DNA of 64,000 nt from Knoxdaviesia capensis (Eukaryota > Ascomycota > Sordariomycetes > Microascales > Gondwanamycetaceae). The notes below the pieces were generated by a model, which searched no databases, was not told the DNA's origin, and saw nothing but the letters and a program-made list of their open reading frames with translations. Shown piece by piece: positions 35,667 to 47,899 of this stretch; positions within the stretch are counted from its first letter, which is position 1; each line of letters begins with the position of its first letter. The stretch spans positions 4,970,981 through 5,034,980 of the forward strand of contig LNGK01000008.1 in NCBI GenBank assembly GCA_001510575.1, written 5' to 3'. A program made the position numbers and the translations under genes.

Positions 35667-38040
35667 ATGGACGTTTACGCAGCGACCGGTGGCACCGGAG
35701 CCAAACTGGCCAGTCTCACCAAGACTCTAGCTGGCGTTGCTGCTCTGATCGCGACCTTGTTATCGATGGTGTAAGCACCTCTCCTCTAGCCAGCACCAGC
35801 GCACCCAAATAGAAGAATATTTCCTATATCTTCTCTCACATTTCTCCGTCTTCCATGTTTCTGTCGTATGGCCTCTTGTGATGCTAACCACGCGTCTATT
35901 CAACAATCCAGGTCGATATTGTTCCAAGCGTATGTTCGATTTGTTATCGCCTTATCTCGAGTCTCATTTGCACCAACCAGACATGAGAACCGCACGATGC
36001 TCGATGTCTAACATACTACCGTCCGTCTAGCAAAAACTATCGAAAGCCCTTGTTGCAACGATATGTTGTTCGCATTCTCCTTATGTACGCTTAAGCTCTC
36101 CTTGTTAGTAGTGTATCGTGTAGCTAACAACACCCTATATTCCGAGCTCTAGGGTTCCCATCTACTCGATATCGTCCTACACCAGCTTGGTGTCTATCAA
36201 AGCTTCACATTTCATCGATCCCTTTCGCGAAATCTATGAGGTGCGTCGTCCATATCCATACTCGATCCGTGTTGCTGGGCGTCCGTAGTCATACTCCAGT
36301 ACCCGGCTCAAGCTCTAAGCTAAGCTCCGGACCCGGGCCCGTCACTAACCGGCCACGTCTTCCACCTGCTAGGCCTTCACAATCTACACATTCTTCCAGC
36401 TCATGATCAACTACCTCGATGGCGAACGAGCTCTGATTATCATGACCCACGGCCGTGCTCCCGTCAGCCACCTCTGGCCTCTCAACCACTTCTTCTCCAA
36501 GGTCGACATCTCCGATCCGCACACCTTCCTCGCCATCAAACGCGGTATCCTCCAATATGCGTGGCTCAAGCCGATCCTCTGTCTCTCAACCATCATCATG
36601 AAGGCCGTCGGTGTCTACGAAGAAGGCTACATCTCCCTGACGTCGGGATACTTCTGGCAGGGTATCATCTACAACGTCAGCGTCACCATCAGTCTCTACG
36701 CGCTAGGCCTGTTCTGGCTGTGCATGCACCACGATCTTAAGCCGTTCCGCCCCATGCCCAAGTTCCTGTCAATCAAGCTCATCATCTTTGCCTCCTACTG
36801 GCAAGGGTTCTTCCTGTCGATCCTGCTCTGGCTCAACGTGTTCCCCAACACGGACAAGTATACCCCCGACAACCTAGCCGCCGCCGTGCAAGACGCACTG
36901 ATCTGCCTCGAAATGCCCGCCTTTGCTATCATGCACTGGCATGCCTTCTCGTGGCGCGACTTTGCGGACGACTCGGTTTCGTCGGCTCGCATGCCGGTGC
37001 GCTACGCCTTCCGGGACGCCTTCGGAATCGCCGACCTGATCCAGGACTCCAAGGCTACCTTCCACGGCAACCAGTACGGATACCGCATGTTTGATTCGAA
37101 TTCGACCGACAAGATCATGGCCCATGAAGACTCGCGCTCCCGCCTAGCCCGGCTCCGGGATGGCATGCGGTACGAGCGTGGTGGAAAGGGCAAGTACTGG
37201 ATCCCCAAGCCGGGTGAGGTCAACGCTCGCACGCCACTGTTACCGTCTTCTACGTCCCCTGATGGTGCTGGCCCATCGTCAAGTCGTGGTGACCAGTCAG
37301 CCACGGCGTCATACTTGACTCCCAACGGCACGTTCGAAGACGACTTTGTGATCGACCCCGAAGACGACGAGCTGTACGCCAAAGCGCGGGAACTTGAGTT
37401 TGGTGATTGGAATGTCAGTTTCCCCTTCAGCACAACCCCTGGCTGCCCACATGCTTAAATCTAGTCATGATACTAACATGTCATGTTTCTCTGTTCGTCA
37501 CAGTACCCGGTCATCACGGCCCATCTTCCTCTCCATGTCCGGTATCCCGGCTTCCACTCGCGCGGGCCGACACCGCCCATACGGACAACAAAGACCGCCT
37601 CTCCGTCACTCTCAGTGCCCGGCCGAACCGGCAGCATCGATGTCGCCGGGCCCCGCCCCAAGCAGAAGAAGCGAGCTTCCACCAACTCCCTCGGAAGCTC
37701 AACCTCTGCCACACCCACGCCCACCCTCCCCTCGTCGTCGGCCACACCACAGCCGAAAAGCCTCGCAACCCCACCGCCCCCTGCTATTGCTCCCGCAATA
37801 GAGGAGGATGTCGGCGGGTTCGGCGACGCAGCCAGTTTCGGCGCGAGTACCGCCCCCACGGTTTTGGCGGGTAGTATAGGCGGTAGTACGGCGGCGGATC
37901 GGCCCTTCGCGTCGCAACCGTGGTTGGAGGAAGGCCGTGGCGTGAATGATGAGTCTCCGTCGCCGACTTTTGCGCTCGGCGATGATGATGATGAAGGATT
38001 TGGGAATGTGTGGGATAGTCGGCCAGCGCGGAAAGAGTGA
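35667..38040 (+). CDS. DUF300 / TMEM184 (OST-alpha-like) multi-spanning membrane protein
   Basis: This is a membrane protein of the solute carrier OST-alpha/TMEM184 family, whose fungal members are probably vacuolar or endosomal. Exons are 35667-35770, 35912-35929 (18-nt microexon), 36031-36084, 36153-36240, 36373-37413 and 37504-38040, giving 613 residues. The phases fit throughout and rebuild KNYRKPLLQRYVVRILLMVP, then IYSISSYTSL, ASHFIDPFREIYEAFTIYTF and FQLMINYLDGERALI. Seven helices are expected within the first 320 residues. KPFRPMPKFLSIKLIIFASYWQ and the ALICLEMPAFAIMHWHAFSW segment are family hallmarks. The C-terminal 290 residues are disordered, with an acidic DDEGFGNVWDS end. The molecular function is not established in fungi. 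The gene converges on the GH92 gene. Confidence 0.9.
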
Positions 38041-38481
38041 AGCTTGTACATGTAATTCAGGGGTGTTGTACTTGCCTTTCTTCTTCTTTTGTCTCTTCTT
38101 TTATCTCTTCTTTCTCTTCTTCTTTTTTTCTTCGGGAGTTTCATAGCGTGGTTCCAGATGATATCGTTTTTTTTCTCTATTCTTCGTGTATATACCACCT
38201 TTTTTTTCTTTCCTTTTGGGTTCAGATCCCTTCCCCTCTGTATATATTTCCCCCTTCAGGTTGTATATCTTCCTTTCTTTTGGTTCTATGATATATATTT
38301 ATATACCGCACTGTGTAGAGTATCTCTCTATTTTGGTTGGTGTCTATACTGGAAAATTTACAACAGTCTAACCGAGCACGCCGTTCCAGGTTTCCTCCGT
38401 GTGTGACTGCTATGGTCATAGTGGTACTACCCGTTTAATATCATCAAGAATCTCATCACAGTCATCCTCCCCCTTCATCAT
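38041..38481. other. Convergent 3' intergenic region, T/C-rich
   Basis: A strongly T-rich and CT-rich stretch just after the DUF300 stop probably carries polyadenylation signals for it. The GH92 3' UTR lies on the other side. No gene is seen. Confidence 0.5.
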
Positions 38482-41350
38482 CTACTGCTTCGGCTTGCGG
38501 TCAATCTTGATCTCCGCACCGTTGGAGTCCCACACAGCAACATCAGCATTAGCCTCCAACCACGCCTCGGATCCGGGGCTGGGCGGGTTGGGGCCGGTGG
38601 CCCAGTTGACGGGGTCGGGGCCGAGGACGAAGTCCATGGTTCCGCCGTTAGCGAAGACGTCCTCCCAGCTGACCCAGGCCTTGTCCCAGGGCTCGCCGTT
38701 GACCTTGAGCGACTGGACATAGATACCGTCGGCATCGGTGGCGTCAGCATCCGGGATAGCGGTGCCGTTGACGACAACCGTGGAGGTGATAGTCAAAGTG
38801 CGGCCGGAGCCGAGCAAGATGGACAGGTTGCGGAACCACGGCGAGCCGATCAGGAAGGTGGTCTGGCCAGTCATCGGGTACATGCCGATCATGTTCCACA
38901 GCAGCCACGACTCCATGGCGCCGGCATCAGAGTTTCCGGGGAGACCGCCGGGCGTGGGCTTGTAGTACGACTTGGCCACGTAGCGGCTGCGGATGACTGA
39001 CAGGTCCTGGCGGCCCACGAAGTTGTACAGGTAAGGGGTTCCGAAGCTAGGCTCGTTACCAGGGTTGAAGATGGTGTAGCCGAAAGCACCGTTGCCGCTA
39101 ATAGTGTTGGGCTGGAACGTCTTCTCGAGGCGGTCCACGAAACGGTCAGCGCCACCCACCCAGTCAATCAGGGTCTCGATATCGTGGTGGGCGTTGAAGG
39201 AGTACTCCCACGGGAGTCCCTGGTAGTCTTGAATTCGGAGGATGGAGGTTAGTAACAGTTGTCCCAGACCCAACTTCGTTTTGATCAAGAGCTTACAATC
39301 ATCTCCCCAGTAGCAGCCTCCGCAAGAGAGCGGGTCCTGGCTAATAAAACCATCGAGACCGCGAGGGCCAATAAATCCCTTGTGGCCAAGAGCCTCCATA
39401 TCAGTGTTCCAGTGGTTGCGCCAGTTGCGCGAACGCTCGAGGTAGTGCGCGTACTCGGTGGTCTTTCCAAGTCCCTGGGCGACCTGAGCAATGGCGAAGT
39501 CGTTGACGGCACTACCGGAGTAGCCATGTTAGCCATGTTCACTTTGCATCCACAACATATCCAGCAAACGGCCATGTTAAGACTTACTACTCAATGGCGC
39601 GAGTCACCGAGCGCGTGAAGGTCCGAGTAATGAAACCGTACTGCTTCCAGTCGGGCAGGGCATTGCGGCCCTCCTTGGTTCCACCGAGGGGATCGCGGGG
39701 ATCGTTGTTGTTGGCTGGAACTTCCTCAGCATCAGTCACCAGGGCAGCAAAGGCGTCGTCCCAGTTAATCTTGCCGCGCACGCCCTTAACGTATGCATCA
39801 GCAAAGACATTGTCGACGTTAGAGCCAGCCTGAACGGCACCGTTGTGGAACGACGAGCGCGCATCCGACATGAATCCCTCGTGGCGCCAGATGTCGACCC
39901 ACGAGCGGATGAACTCCTCGTAGGCCTCGGGCTGGAGGATGTGGAAGAGAGAGGTGGTACAGCGGAACTAAATTGGGGGTTAGCCATCGAATGGTTCAAG
40001 ATCTAGTCAATTAGCAATGGCAAAGACTTACAGTATCCCAGAAAGTAAAAATGTCATCATAGTACGGCTCCTCCGACTCCCACAGAGGGTTTTCGCCAGT
40101 CTTGTTGGTAGGCAGCAAGCTAGTAAAATACAGAGCCGTGTACAGCTGGGTGAGTTTGTACTGGTCAGTGTCGGTGGTCTGGACCTTTCCGAGGACCTCG
40201 GTGTTCCAGGCATCACGAGTACCCTGCTGCACAGTGGCAAGATCAGTTCCAGCGGGGATTTCAGCCTGGACGTTGCGGCAGGCCTGCTCCTCGGAGATGA
40301 AGCTGACGCCGATACGCGAGGTGACAACACGGTGGCGGAAGGAGAACACGGCTCCGAGACGGCGGCCCTCGTACTCGAGGGTGTCAGCGGCCGGGTAGTC
40401 AGTGAGGGTGTCCGACGTGGCATCCTGACCAGCGAAAGTCTTCACCATACCGGCAGGCTGGTCAAAGAAACCGCAGAAGTACACACGCCAGCGGCCGGAG
40501 CGGTTCCAGCCGTTGTCGTAGTCACCGTATCCGGTGTAGGCCGGGCCCGAGGGGTCGGAGCTGGTGTCGTGGACGGCGATCTTGCCGGCCAGGTAGTGTT
40601 GCTCAAGGCCCTGGCCACGGTACGACTTGAGGACGTGAGACACATCCACGACAACATTGCGGCGCACACCGCACTGCTTCGGGAACTGGTACCACATCAG
40701 ACCGGCCTTGGCAGAAGCGGTCATCTGGACGTTGACACCCGAGTCCAGGAAGGCCTGGTACAGGCCAAGGGCCGACACATCGGTCTTAGCACGGCCAACG
40801 CTGAGGTCCGAGAGCGGGTTGGTGATGTTGCCAAGGACAGGCAACTGGGCGACCACACCGTACTTGGGAGCTCCTCCGGTACCACTTTCATGGAGCATGG
40901 AGAAGCCGATGAACTTGCCGTCGGGAAGGTAGCCGGAGTAGGCGTCATGGCCGGCGTACAAATCGGGGCCCGCCTTGACCATACCCAGAGGGCGGGAGAC
41001 ACCAGGGAAGGTGTTGCCACCGTCTTCAGAGCCAGTCTTAGATGTTTTAGAGTATAGTTAGATGACTTCTGCAGATATATGGGTGTGGAAGCCCCTCATA
41101 GGGTTGAGATAAGATCTTATCAGATCAAGGTGGGGAGGAGAGCACCGGATTCTTTTGGGGTGGGGTCCGGCCAAACAGGCCCCGTTCCCCGAGAAAAGGC
41201 ACAGAAAACAAGGTATGGCAAAAAAAAATGGAAATCGATAGGAGCATAGGAAAGACTTACCGACGTCAACACATACGGGCTACCATCGAACTGGGCAGAC
41301 ACAACGCCGGCCCCGAGGGACACGGCAGCAAGCCCGGCCGAGATCTTCAT
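38482..41350 (-). CDS. Secreted GH92 alpha-1,2-mannosidase family protein
   Basis: This is a glycoside hydrolase of family GH92, calcium-dependent exo-alpha-mannosidases acting on N-glycans or mannans. Exons are 41350-41261, 41036-40032, 39967-39588, 39511-39297 and 39227-38482, giving 811 residues. Residues 1-19 form a signal peptide ending VVSA, so secretion is likely. The N-terminal domain has YVLTSTGSEDGGNTFPGVSR and LGMVKAGPDLY. The catalytic (alpha/alpha)6 barrel has EEPYYDDIFTFWDTFRCTTS, AIEYAVNDFAIAQVA across an intron, GCYWGDDYYQGLPWEYSFNA, and GNSDAGAMESWLLWNMIGMY. The usual family motif is GNDDxGxMSAW; the second Asp is kept as GNSDAG. The start is the only in-frame ATG, because the longer frame opens with TTG. 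A 5' UTR intron from about 41970 to 41394 is possible. Confidence 0.92.
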
Positions 41351-44101
41351 GACCGCCGTAAATCGGGAATAATGCAACGGCCGGTGACACTTTCTATATT
41401 ATTTTTCTTCTCCCTTTTTGTAAGTATAACCTCATAAAAAATACAGACGAGAAAGGGACAGGTCAATCCCAATTATATATATAACGATGGTGTCTGCATG
41501 CAGGTACCAGTATATATTGCCTCATGTAGGCCATACGGCATATATATGAACTGGCTGCTTCTGATATAAGGCTGTCTTCGGTATAAGAAATGAATGACTG
41601 GGTATATGAGAATAAGATGGTCCGAGGCTCTCACGGACCGGCTGAAGCAGAGCCAAAATAAAAAAAAAGATGAAATTCCATTCGAACGGGAAGGGTTTTA
41701 ACCGCATGAGAATAACAATCGAGACACAGCCAGCATAATGTGCCGCTAGTCTCCCTATCGGCCTCCCTTAGAGACAAGACACACAGAAGCACGGATTGGA
41801 AGGCAAAAGGCACTGGCCAGAGAAGCAGGAAACACAGACCCAGAGATTCGCTTTTTTCTTATGTAGAGGGAAGTAGTGGAACAAAGGGGAATATCGTGAG
41901 GACGGGCAAAATAGAAACCAAAAAGACTCGGTCGGCAAGGGTGAAATTGAGGGGGAACAGCAGGACTTACCAGACAATGATTCAGCGTCACTCAGAAGCA
42001 CAACAGATCATGCGAGAGACAAAGGTTATTCTGTGCAGATCGGGTCAGAGAGACAGTCGGTGAACGACTGGAGTGGCTGGTGTTGTGAGGAACCGAGAGA
42101 TCTGAGCTTGATACGTAGGATTCGAGGTTGGGGGACGGCTCTCTTTATAGATAGGGGATCAGATCAGTATTCAGAGCATGTCCCGATATGATTCTCTAGC
42201 CATAGTCTTCATGACCTTGTCGATTCCCATCACGACGTGTTCTTCTCTGTATTCATTCCCTTCACAGCCTGTCGGTGTTGGTGCAATCTTGAATGCGTAT
42301 GTACTTACGAGATGGTTGGATCAAGTATCTGAGTTGTCCACCCCCCGGCTGAGCCACTTTTATACGATCACGTTCTTGGTCCAGAATTCGTCCTTAGACC
42401 CCTTACCCTACAGATTTCGGTCCATGTCGGCTTCTAAATGATCCATGCTCGACTCAGAAATCGTCCGTGATCCATCTGCGGCGCGGGGATTTTTCCCACA
42501 GGGTTCATGGTAGCATTTCGTTAGGTGTGGAGTTTGAAGAGGGGGGAGACATATGGAGAAAGGGCCCATAGAACTGCCTCTCCCCTCTGGACAAGTCAGG
42601 AAGAAACAATTCATTAGAGTATAACCTTCTAAAAAAGCCACACCGGGATCTCAAGAAGGATAAGCGCGGTAAATGGAGAAAAAGAAAAATAAACACTTCT
42701 GCAGGGGGATCCCGGAAGGTGTGGGAAGATTGATGTGGTGAAATCTATATGATGTATGATCCCAATCCTCACAGGTTTTTCTCTTATCCACTGAAATGCA
42801 ACTCTTAGCATCCGGGTCTGTTCCTGCCGCTAGTAATGATACAAAGTGTTACGCGGGAATAATGGGTGTTCTTCAGTCTCCTTCTCTTGCCGATCCGCCG
42901 GCCCTTTTGACTACATACTCCTCCGGATGCACGTGGGGAGAACAAAGCCCCCGGCCCCGCACTGAGAGTTGCCCGTTGGCCAATGTCTTGTCGAGTCCAA
43001 AGCACGATGGGCGGTTTGCATATTGATCCTATGTTGATGATGCCATCATCCCAACAAATACCCTCCCGTTCCGTCGTCGGAGTTGAGGTATCGTTTCGAA
43101 TTTTAGTTCCTCTTCTATAACGGCCTTCCTTCTCTCGAAGCTCCATCTTCCCAATGCCTCAATCGAATACGCGTGTCCTGCTCTTGGTCGGCTTGGCTCT
43201 GGTTTGAGATCACGAGCTGCTTAGCCCAAAGTTGACTTGTATCCCCCTCACACAGATCTTAGCCCAGAGGCGGTATAAGCCGGGCCCGCTGCGCTGTTCG
43301 TTGTTCGGTGTTCGGCGCCAGCATGCTGTCTTCAAGACTTCCAATGCGGACCACGGGAAGAGGGGACCGTGGAACAAAATAAGATGAGAGAATCTACAAT
43401 CTCAAACCAGAAACATTTGCCAATGATCGCTCCCAAGGCCAATGTTCTATAAACAGCACCTCCTTGGCAACACACCCTCCGGTTTCTCCTCATATGCCTG
43501 TGCCCAACTCCCCTTGGGACATCTTTGTTTCATTGTCAATTTTCTCCTCTCACTCTGACATCTAGCGGTGTTTTCTCGCTATCACACACTTGCAAAACCC
43601 CCGAGCTCGACAATTAGAATCGTAGCCTTTACACTTTCAGCTCTTCGCCTTGGGCGCAGTAGCTTTGCTGCTATCTCGCAGACCGGATGTTTCGGGAAAA
43701 GTCTCGTGTGACGTGGTTGGGTCGCCTAATTGTATTCAGTGAATCTGGGCAGCAGATGCCACTACTAGCGGTGTGCGTTGTGAAGCTTGAAAGCCAAGAC
43801 GTCCGTTGCGGAGGCTGTGAACTTGGTGATAGTACCAAGACTTAGGGTTAGGTTCCGGCGGAAATACGTAAGATGCCAGCCCCAAGGCCAATAGGATAGT
43901 TCATGAGATGCACACTCCCGGTTGGATAACTAGAGCATGTCCTAGCTATGTCAATAACCCGCATATACGGATTCTCATAGGGTGTGGCTAACCTTATAGG
44001 CGATATAGTTAAGAATAACTATTAACTCTAATAGCTTTATAAAGTCGAAATGCTGCATTAAACTTTTACTATAATAGCTATATAATAAGCGCTAATGAAT
44101 A
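41351..44101. other. Gene-poor region between GH92 and the retrotransposon
   Basis: This 2.75-kb stretch has no supported gene. The part nearest GH92 is its promoter and 5' UTR. A TTAGGGTTAGG motif lies at 43842-43852. From about 43985 onward the sequence becomes very AT-rich and resembles RIP-affected DNA. Confidence 0.5.
42141..42153 (-). promoter_or_regulatory. Possible TATA box (TATCTATAAAGAG on minus strand)
   Basis: A TATAAA motif on the minus strand lies about 790 bp upstream of the GH92 ATG. With a GTAAGT donor at 41970 and an acceptor at 41394, it could drive a transcript with a 5' UTR intron. This is a pattern-based guess. Confidence 0.3.
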
Positions 44102-44106
44102 GCTCC
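44102..44106. repeat. Target-site duplication, left copy (GCTCC)
   Basis: GCTCC lies directly before the TG of the left LTR and is matched by GCTCC directly after the CA of the right LTR. A five-base duplication is standard for Copia integrase. Confidence 0.9.
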
Positions 44107-44448
44107 TGTTTTAATATAAGAAAGGCGGTTAGAATTAGAAGCGTAACTTTGCAGTTAATACTATTTATAAAGGTAGGGGGTAAAAAATAAGATAAGTAGT
44201 TAATGGCTATGAAATACTATGCTAGAATGGATGGGGGGAAAGCTTCCTTCTTATCCCCTATGGGATCTAGGCTTCCTCCCGTCTAGATCCCTAATGCCTT
44301 CTAAGGCTTCCCTTCTATACTAGGCTCTTCGTAAATCTATATTATATCTATTATTGTTCCCTAGGCTATTTATCGTAGCCTTATTCTTTATTATAAACTT
44401 CCGGCTATATAAAGGATAATATAATATAAATTAATCTAATATTTAATA
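44107..44448 (-). repeat. 3' LTR of the Copia element (left in the window)
   Basis: This LTR begins TG at 44107 and ends TAATA at 44448, where the other LTR has CAACA. It aligns with 49405-49746 without a gap; about 25 differences are visible and all are transitions. The outer half keeps TG dinucleotides that the other copy has lost. Confidence 0.95.
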
Positions 44449-44457
44449 CCCCTTCTT
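44449..44457 (-). other. Polypurine tract (AAGAAGGGG on minus strand)
   Basis: A purine run lies directly upstream of the 3' LTR in the sense of the element. This is the expected primer for plus-strand DNA synthesis. Confidence 0.7.
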
Positions 44458-44699
44458 AGCTAGAACGTTATATACTAGTAGTCCCGCGTACCTCTTAAAT
44501 AGCACTCTTCCTAATAGCTTAGTTAGTATATTCGCTAATTATTCTATCGTGGGTACGTATTATACTCTAATATTAAGTTCCCTTACTCGATCGATAGTAG
44601 AGTAAAGAGGCGTGCCGACGTGTTTTAGGTTTAGATAGTAAGTAGGTTTCGTAACGGCGGTAATAGTAGCGGTATTATCCTCCTAGAGGATAATATTCC

Positions 44700-45000
44700 T
44701 AATATAAAAGTTAAGCTCGGTTAGTAAATATTAAAGCTATACTAGGTAGTATATAGTCTCTCGTAGCGCGTAGATCTCGGCTTTAGCGGAAGAGTCGGTA
44801 GTCCGCCTCTACCGTTTACTATACTAGCTAATAGGGTTATTATTAAGTATAATAACGTAGCTAGTAGTTAATTTAAATTTAGCGTCTTCGGTATTACCGT
44901 ACGAGGTATTGGCTTAGGCGTTTAGTATCTAATCTTACGCCGTAGGACTCCGTTAGTAGGTAATCCCCTTCTAAGCGTATCCGGTAAGGTACCGTAGTAT
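44700..45000 (-). pseudogene. Decayed Copia RNase H
   Basis: Reading the minus strand, a Copia RNase H signature is visible around 44750-44900: SYVIILNNNPIS, then a stop where Trp is expected, YSKR, another stop, and SAKAEIYALRE. The stops fit TGG-to-TAG and CAG-to-TAG changes. Confidence 0.8.
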
Positions 45001-45099
45001 ACGCTTTAGGCCTTTAGCGTATATAATTCGTGGGTCGTAAGAGAAGCGCGCGTGCTAATACATAGCGTAGGCTACGTTAGGTCGGGTCTTTCCTATAAG

Positions 45100-46050
45100 G
45101 TATAAGAGCTTTCCTATTATTCGATAGTATAAGCCTTAATTAGTAGGTTATATATCTTTATACTTAGGGGGTAAAAAGGTGACTAGCTCTATTAGCGTAG
45201 TTATAGTTCGGTAATTTAAAAGCTAGAACTCCTCTAGTATATCTCTAATATAGGTATCCTAGCTAATTAAGATACTATCGTTCTCGATCTTAATAGTTAT
45301 TCCTAGGAGCTATTCGGGCTCTCCCTAGTACTTAGAGATTAGGATACTTATTAGGTCTTTCTCGAATTAATCGGCTATAGATTTATTAGGGGAAAGGATT
45401 AGTAGGTTATCGACGTAAGAAGAGATAACTACTCGGGTCTAGGAGTTATAGTAGGTTACGTCGTTAGCTTATAAAGGCTTAAATCCGATTATTACGAGCA
45501 CCTCTCGGAGGCGAATCTACTACTATCTTCCTAACTACTTTAGTCTATATAGTGGTTTTAGTAGAATAAAATACTACTAAGCGCTTCCTAACTTCTATCC
45601 GACTTTTAGGGCCTCCTCGGGATATTTATCTAGGTATTTACGTATTATAGGCTTAGGGATAATATAGATCGTTTCCTTAAGCTCTCTTTATAAGTAGGTA
45701 GAGACTACGTCTATCTACCGTAGGGTAGCTCTCGTCTTAACTACGAGGGCTAATAGGATCCTCTACGTATCCGGGGTCGTGGTTGATACGAACGTTTCGT
45801 AGAAGTCGACGCCTTCTCGTTATTAAAAGCCTCGAGCGTACTATCTTACTTTCTTTTTAGTTTCGTTACCCTCCGCGTTAGTCTTCTATCGAAAGGCGAG
45901 CTTCGTAGTAATTAGTTTCTTCGGAGGCTTTCCCTATATTACCTTAAAAGTCTTTATCTTAATAACCTTCCGAAATTTAATCCTAATAGCTTCCGTCTAG
46001 GTTCTTATAGCTTTTTAATCTCGCTAAGGGTTACGCTTTAATACTTCGTT
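45100..46050 (-). pseudogene. Decayed Copia reverse transcriptase
   Basis: On the minus strand, YARGF, two stops and REGVDFYETF lie at about 45793-45845, the conserved start of the Copia reverse transcriptase. The catalytic YVDD box reads YVDN at 45406-45417 within VVISSYVDNLLILSPNKS. The Asp-to-Asn change alone would abolish activity. Several in-frame stops add to the damage. Confidence 0.9.
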
Positions 46051-46599
46051 AGTATTACGTAGGTAGATTAAATCGGATACTACTATAAAAGTACTTCCTA
46101 GTAGTTAGTTGCTAGCTAATTCGTTAAGGTCTTTAAGTTTATCCGGTCTCGAGCGGCTCTTATTAATAATAGGAGGATTTACGGCTATAACTTCCTCGTC
46201 GTCTAATAAGTTCTACGTATTAGATAGTTCTAATACGGCCGTTAGCTCCGATACCCTAGATAGCTCTAGTACGTTAGATAGCTCCGATACGCTAGATATC
46301 CCCTTCTTAGGGATACTACTACTAGTAATAGCGCTAGCTTTCGACTAGCGTAGCGTTCCTAGAGGGTGAGATCGAACGTACTTTCTATATAAAAGCTTAT
46401 AGATACGTTCCTAAAACCGGATATCCTTAGTAATATATACCTATCCGAATTCTAGAATCTATACTCTATAAAGATAGCGGCCTTAGTATCTAACTAGGAT
46501 ACCTTCTACGCCCATAGGTACTAGCTTAGTATTCTAGCTATCGAATTTAGCGCTTAATATCTTCTATCGCTAGAGGGGGTTTATATATATAATATATTT

Positions 46600-47500
46600 A
46601 GAACTTAGTATTCGAAGGTATAATATATTAACCTTCTTATATATCCCGTAAGCCTTCTAAAAGGCGCCGATTAGCGTATTAAAGCTCTTAGAGATAACTA
46701 TCCGATTAAGTATATAGACTACCGCGGTTATAATCTTATCCTATAGCTCTAGCGGGATACTCTCGGTAATAACGGTTACTCTAGTCTTTTATAAGACCTT
46801 ACGGATATTACGCTCGATACGCCCGTTCTTAGCTAGGTAGTATAGAGGCGACGTTATATACTCGATTCCCTACTCGTTATAGTAAGTAGCTAGCTTCTTA
46901 GTACCGACGTCGGTACCGTTATCGCTATAGAGCTTCTTAGGCTTCCGGCCTAGCTCTAGCGCCTATCTCTTAACGGTCTTCTAGATATATATAAGTATAT
47001 TACTCTTCCGGGCCGTTATATAAACCGATCGTCGGCTCGTCGCCTTATTATATACTAATAAGAAGTAGCTATTCCCGCTCGTAGATACTAGTCGTATAGT
47101 ACCTATATCTATATAGATAACCTCCCTAGGTACCTTAGAGGGTACTTTAGAGTCTAGTAGTTTAAAAGACGTTATCTTTCTAAACTCGTAGGCGCTATAA
47201 GGCTCGATAAGTCCGGTTACCTTCTTAACTAGAGAACTAGTAACTACCTTAACTATTTAAGATATAGCTACCCTTCCGGGGTAGTATAGGCGCTAGTATA
47301 TAAGAGCCTCGCTTTCTAAGAGCGTACGTAGGGATACGTTAGCGTATACGGTACTATTAACTTCGGTATATAAGGTATAGCTTTCCTCGCGAGGAAGCTC
47401 GTCTATAGTCGCATAGGCCTTAGGGCCTTCCTTTACTTCTAGCGTAAAGCCTCTTTCTATCGGAAAGATAGTAGTAATAACCTTATCCTTAATTATTAGC
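46600..47500 (-). pseudogene. Decayed Copia integrase
   Basis: The core shows KKLYSDNGTDVGTKK (SDNG at 46915-46926) and, after a stop, GIEYITSPLYY and NGRIER (46810-46827). These mark the second Asp and the Glu of the DDE triad. Its place upstream of the reverse transcriptase defines Copia and excludes Gypsy. Confidence 0.88.
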
Positions 47501-47899
47501 TGGTCTACTACTAGAACGTACCCCTTCTTATACTAAATAATTCCGGAGATAACGTTAATAGGAAAGGTAGGGTAATACTAGACGTTAGTGATCCTAAGGT
47601 TAGATCCGTCCTTTATCCGGAGTTAAATAGTTTTAATATATCGAACTCCCGATAATCCGCTCCCTAACTTAATCGAATTAGTAAAAGTCTTTAGGGATCC
47701 TCGCTTAAACTAAGATAGGTCGTTTAAAATATAGGAATCCGAACCTATATTATAAATCTAATTTATATAGATATAGTATATAGGGTAAGGCTTAAAGGGT
47801 CGTTAGTCTATAGCGGTATAGGTAGTACTATAGAGGGTAGTCGACTCCTCCGGCTTAGCGTCCTTTAGAGGCTTATTACCTTTACCCTCGGTAGGCTTC

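Noticed and set aside
38037..38406. Phe/Ser-rich frames that look like membrane proteins
   Set aside because: They are translations of a CT-rich 3' UTR, where such sequence always yields Phe, Ser and Leu.
39511..39540. GH92 exon 4 starting with a TAC TCC GGT reading
   Set aside because: There is no AG acceptor at that place. The GGTAG acceptor at 39512 gives EYAVNDFAIAQ, which fits the family.
41037..41260. A missing small exon in the 224-nt first intron of GH92
   Set aside because: The joined sequence YVLTSTGSEDGGNTFPG already has the family's usual spacing, so no extra exon is needed.
46109..46348. 79-codon plus-strand frame inside the retrotransposon
   Set aside because: It runs against the sense of the element and is an accident of RIP-altered sequence.
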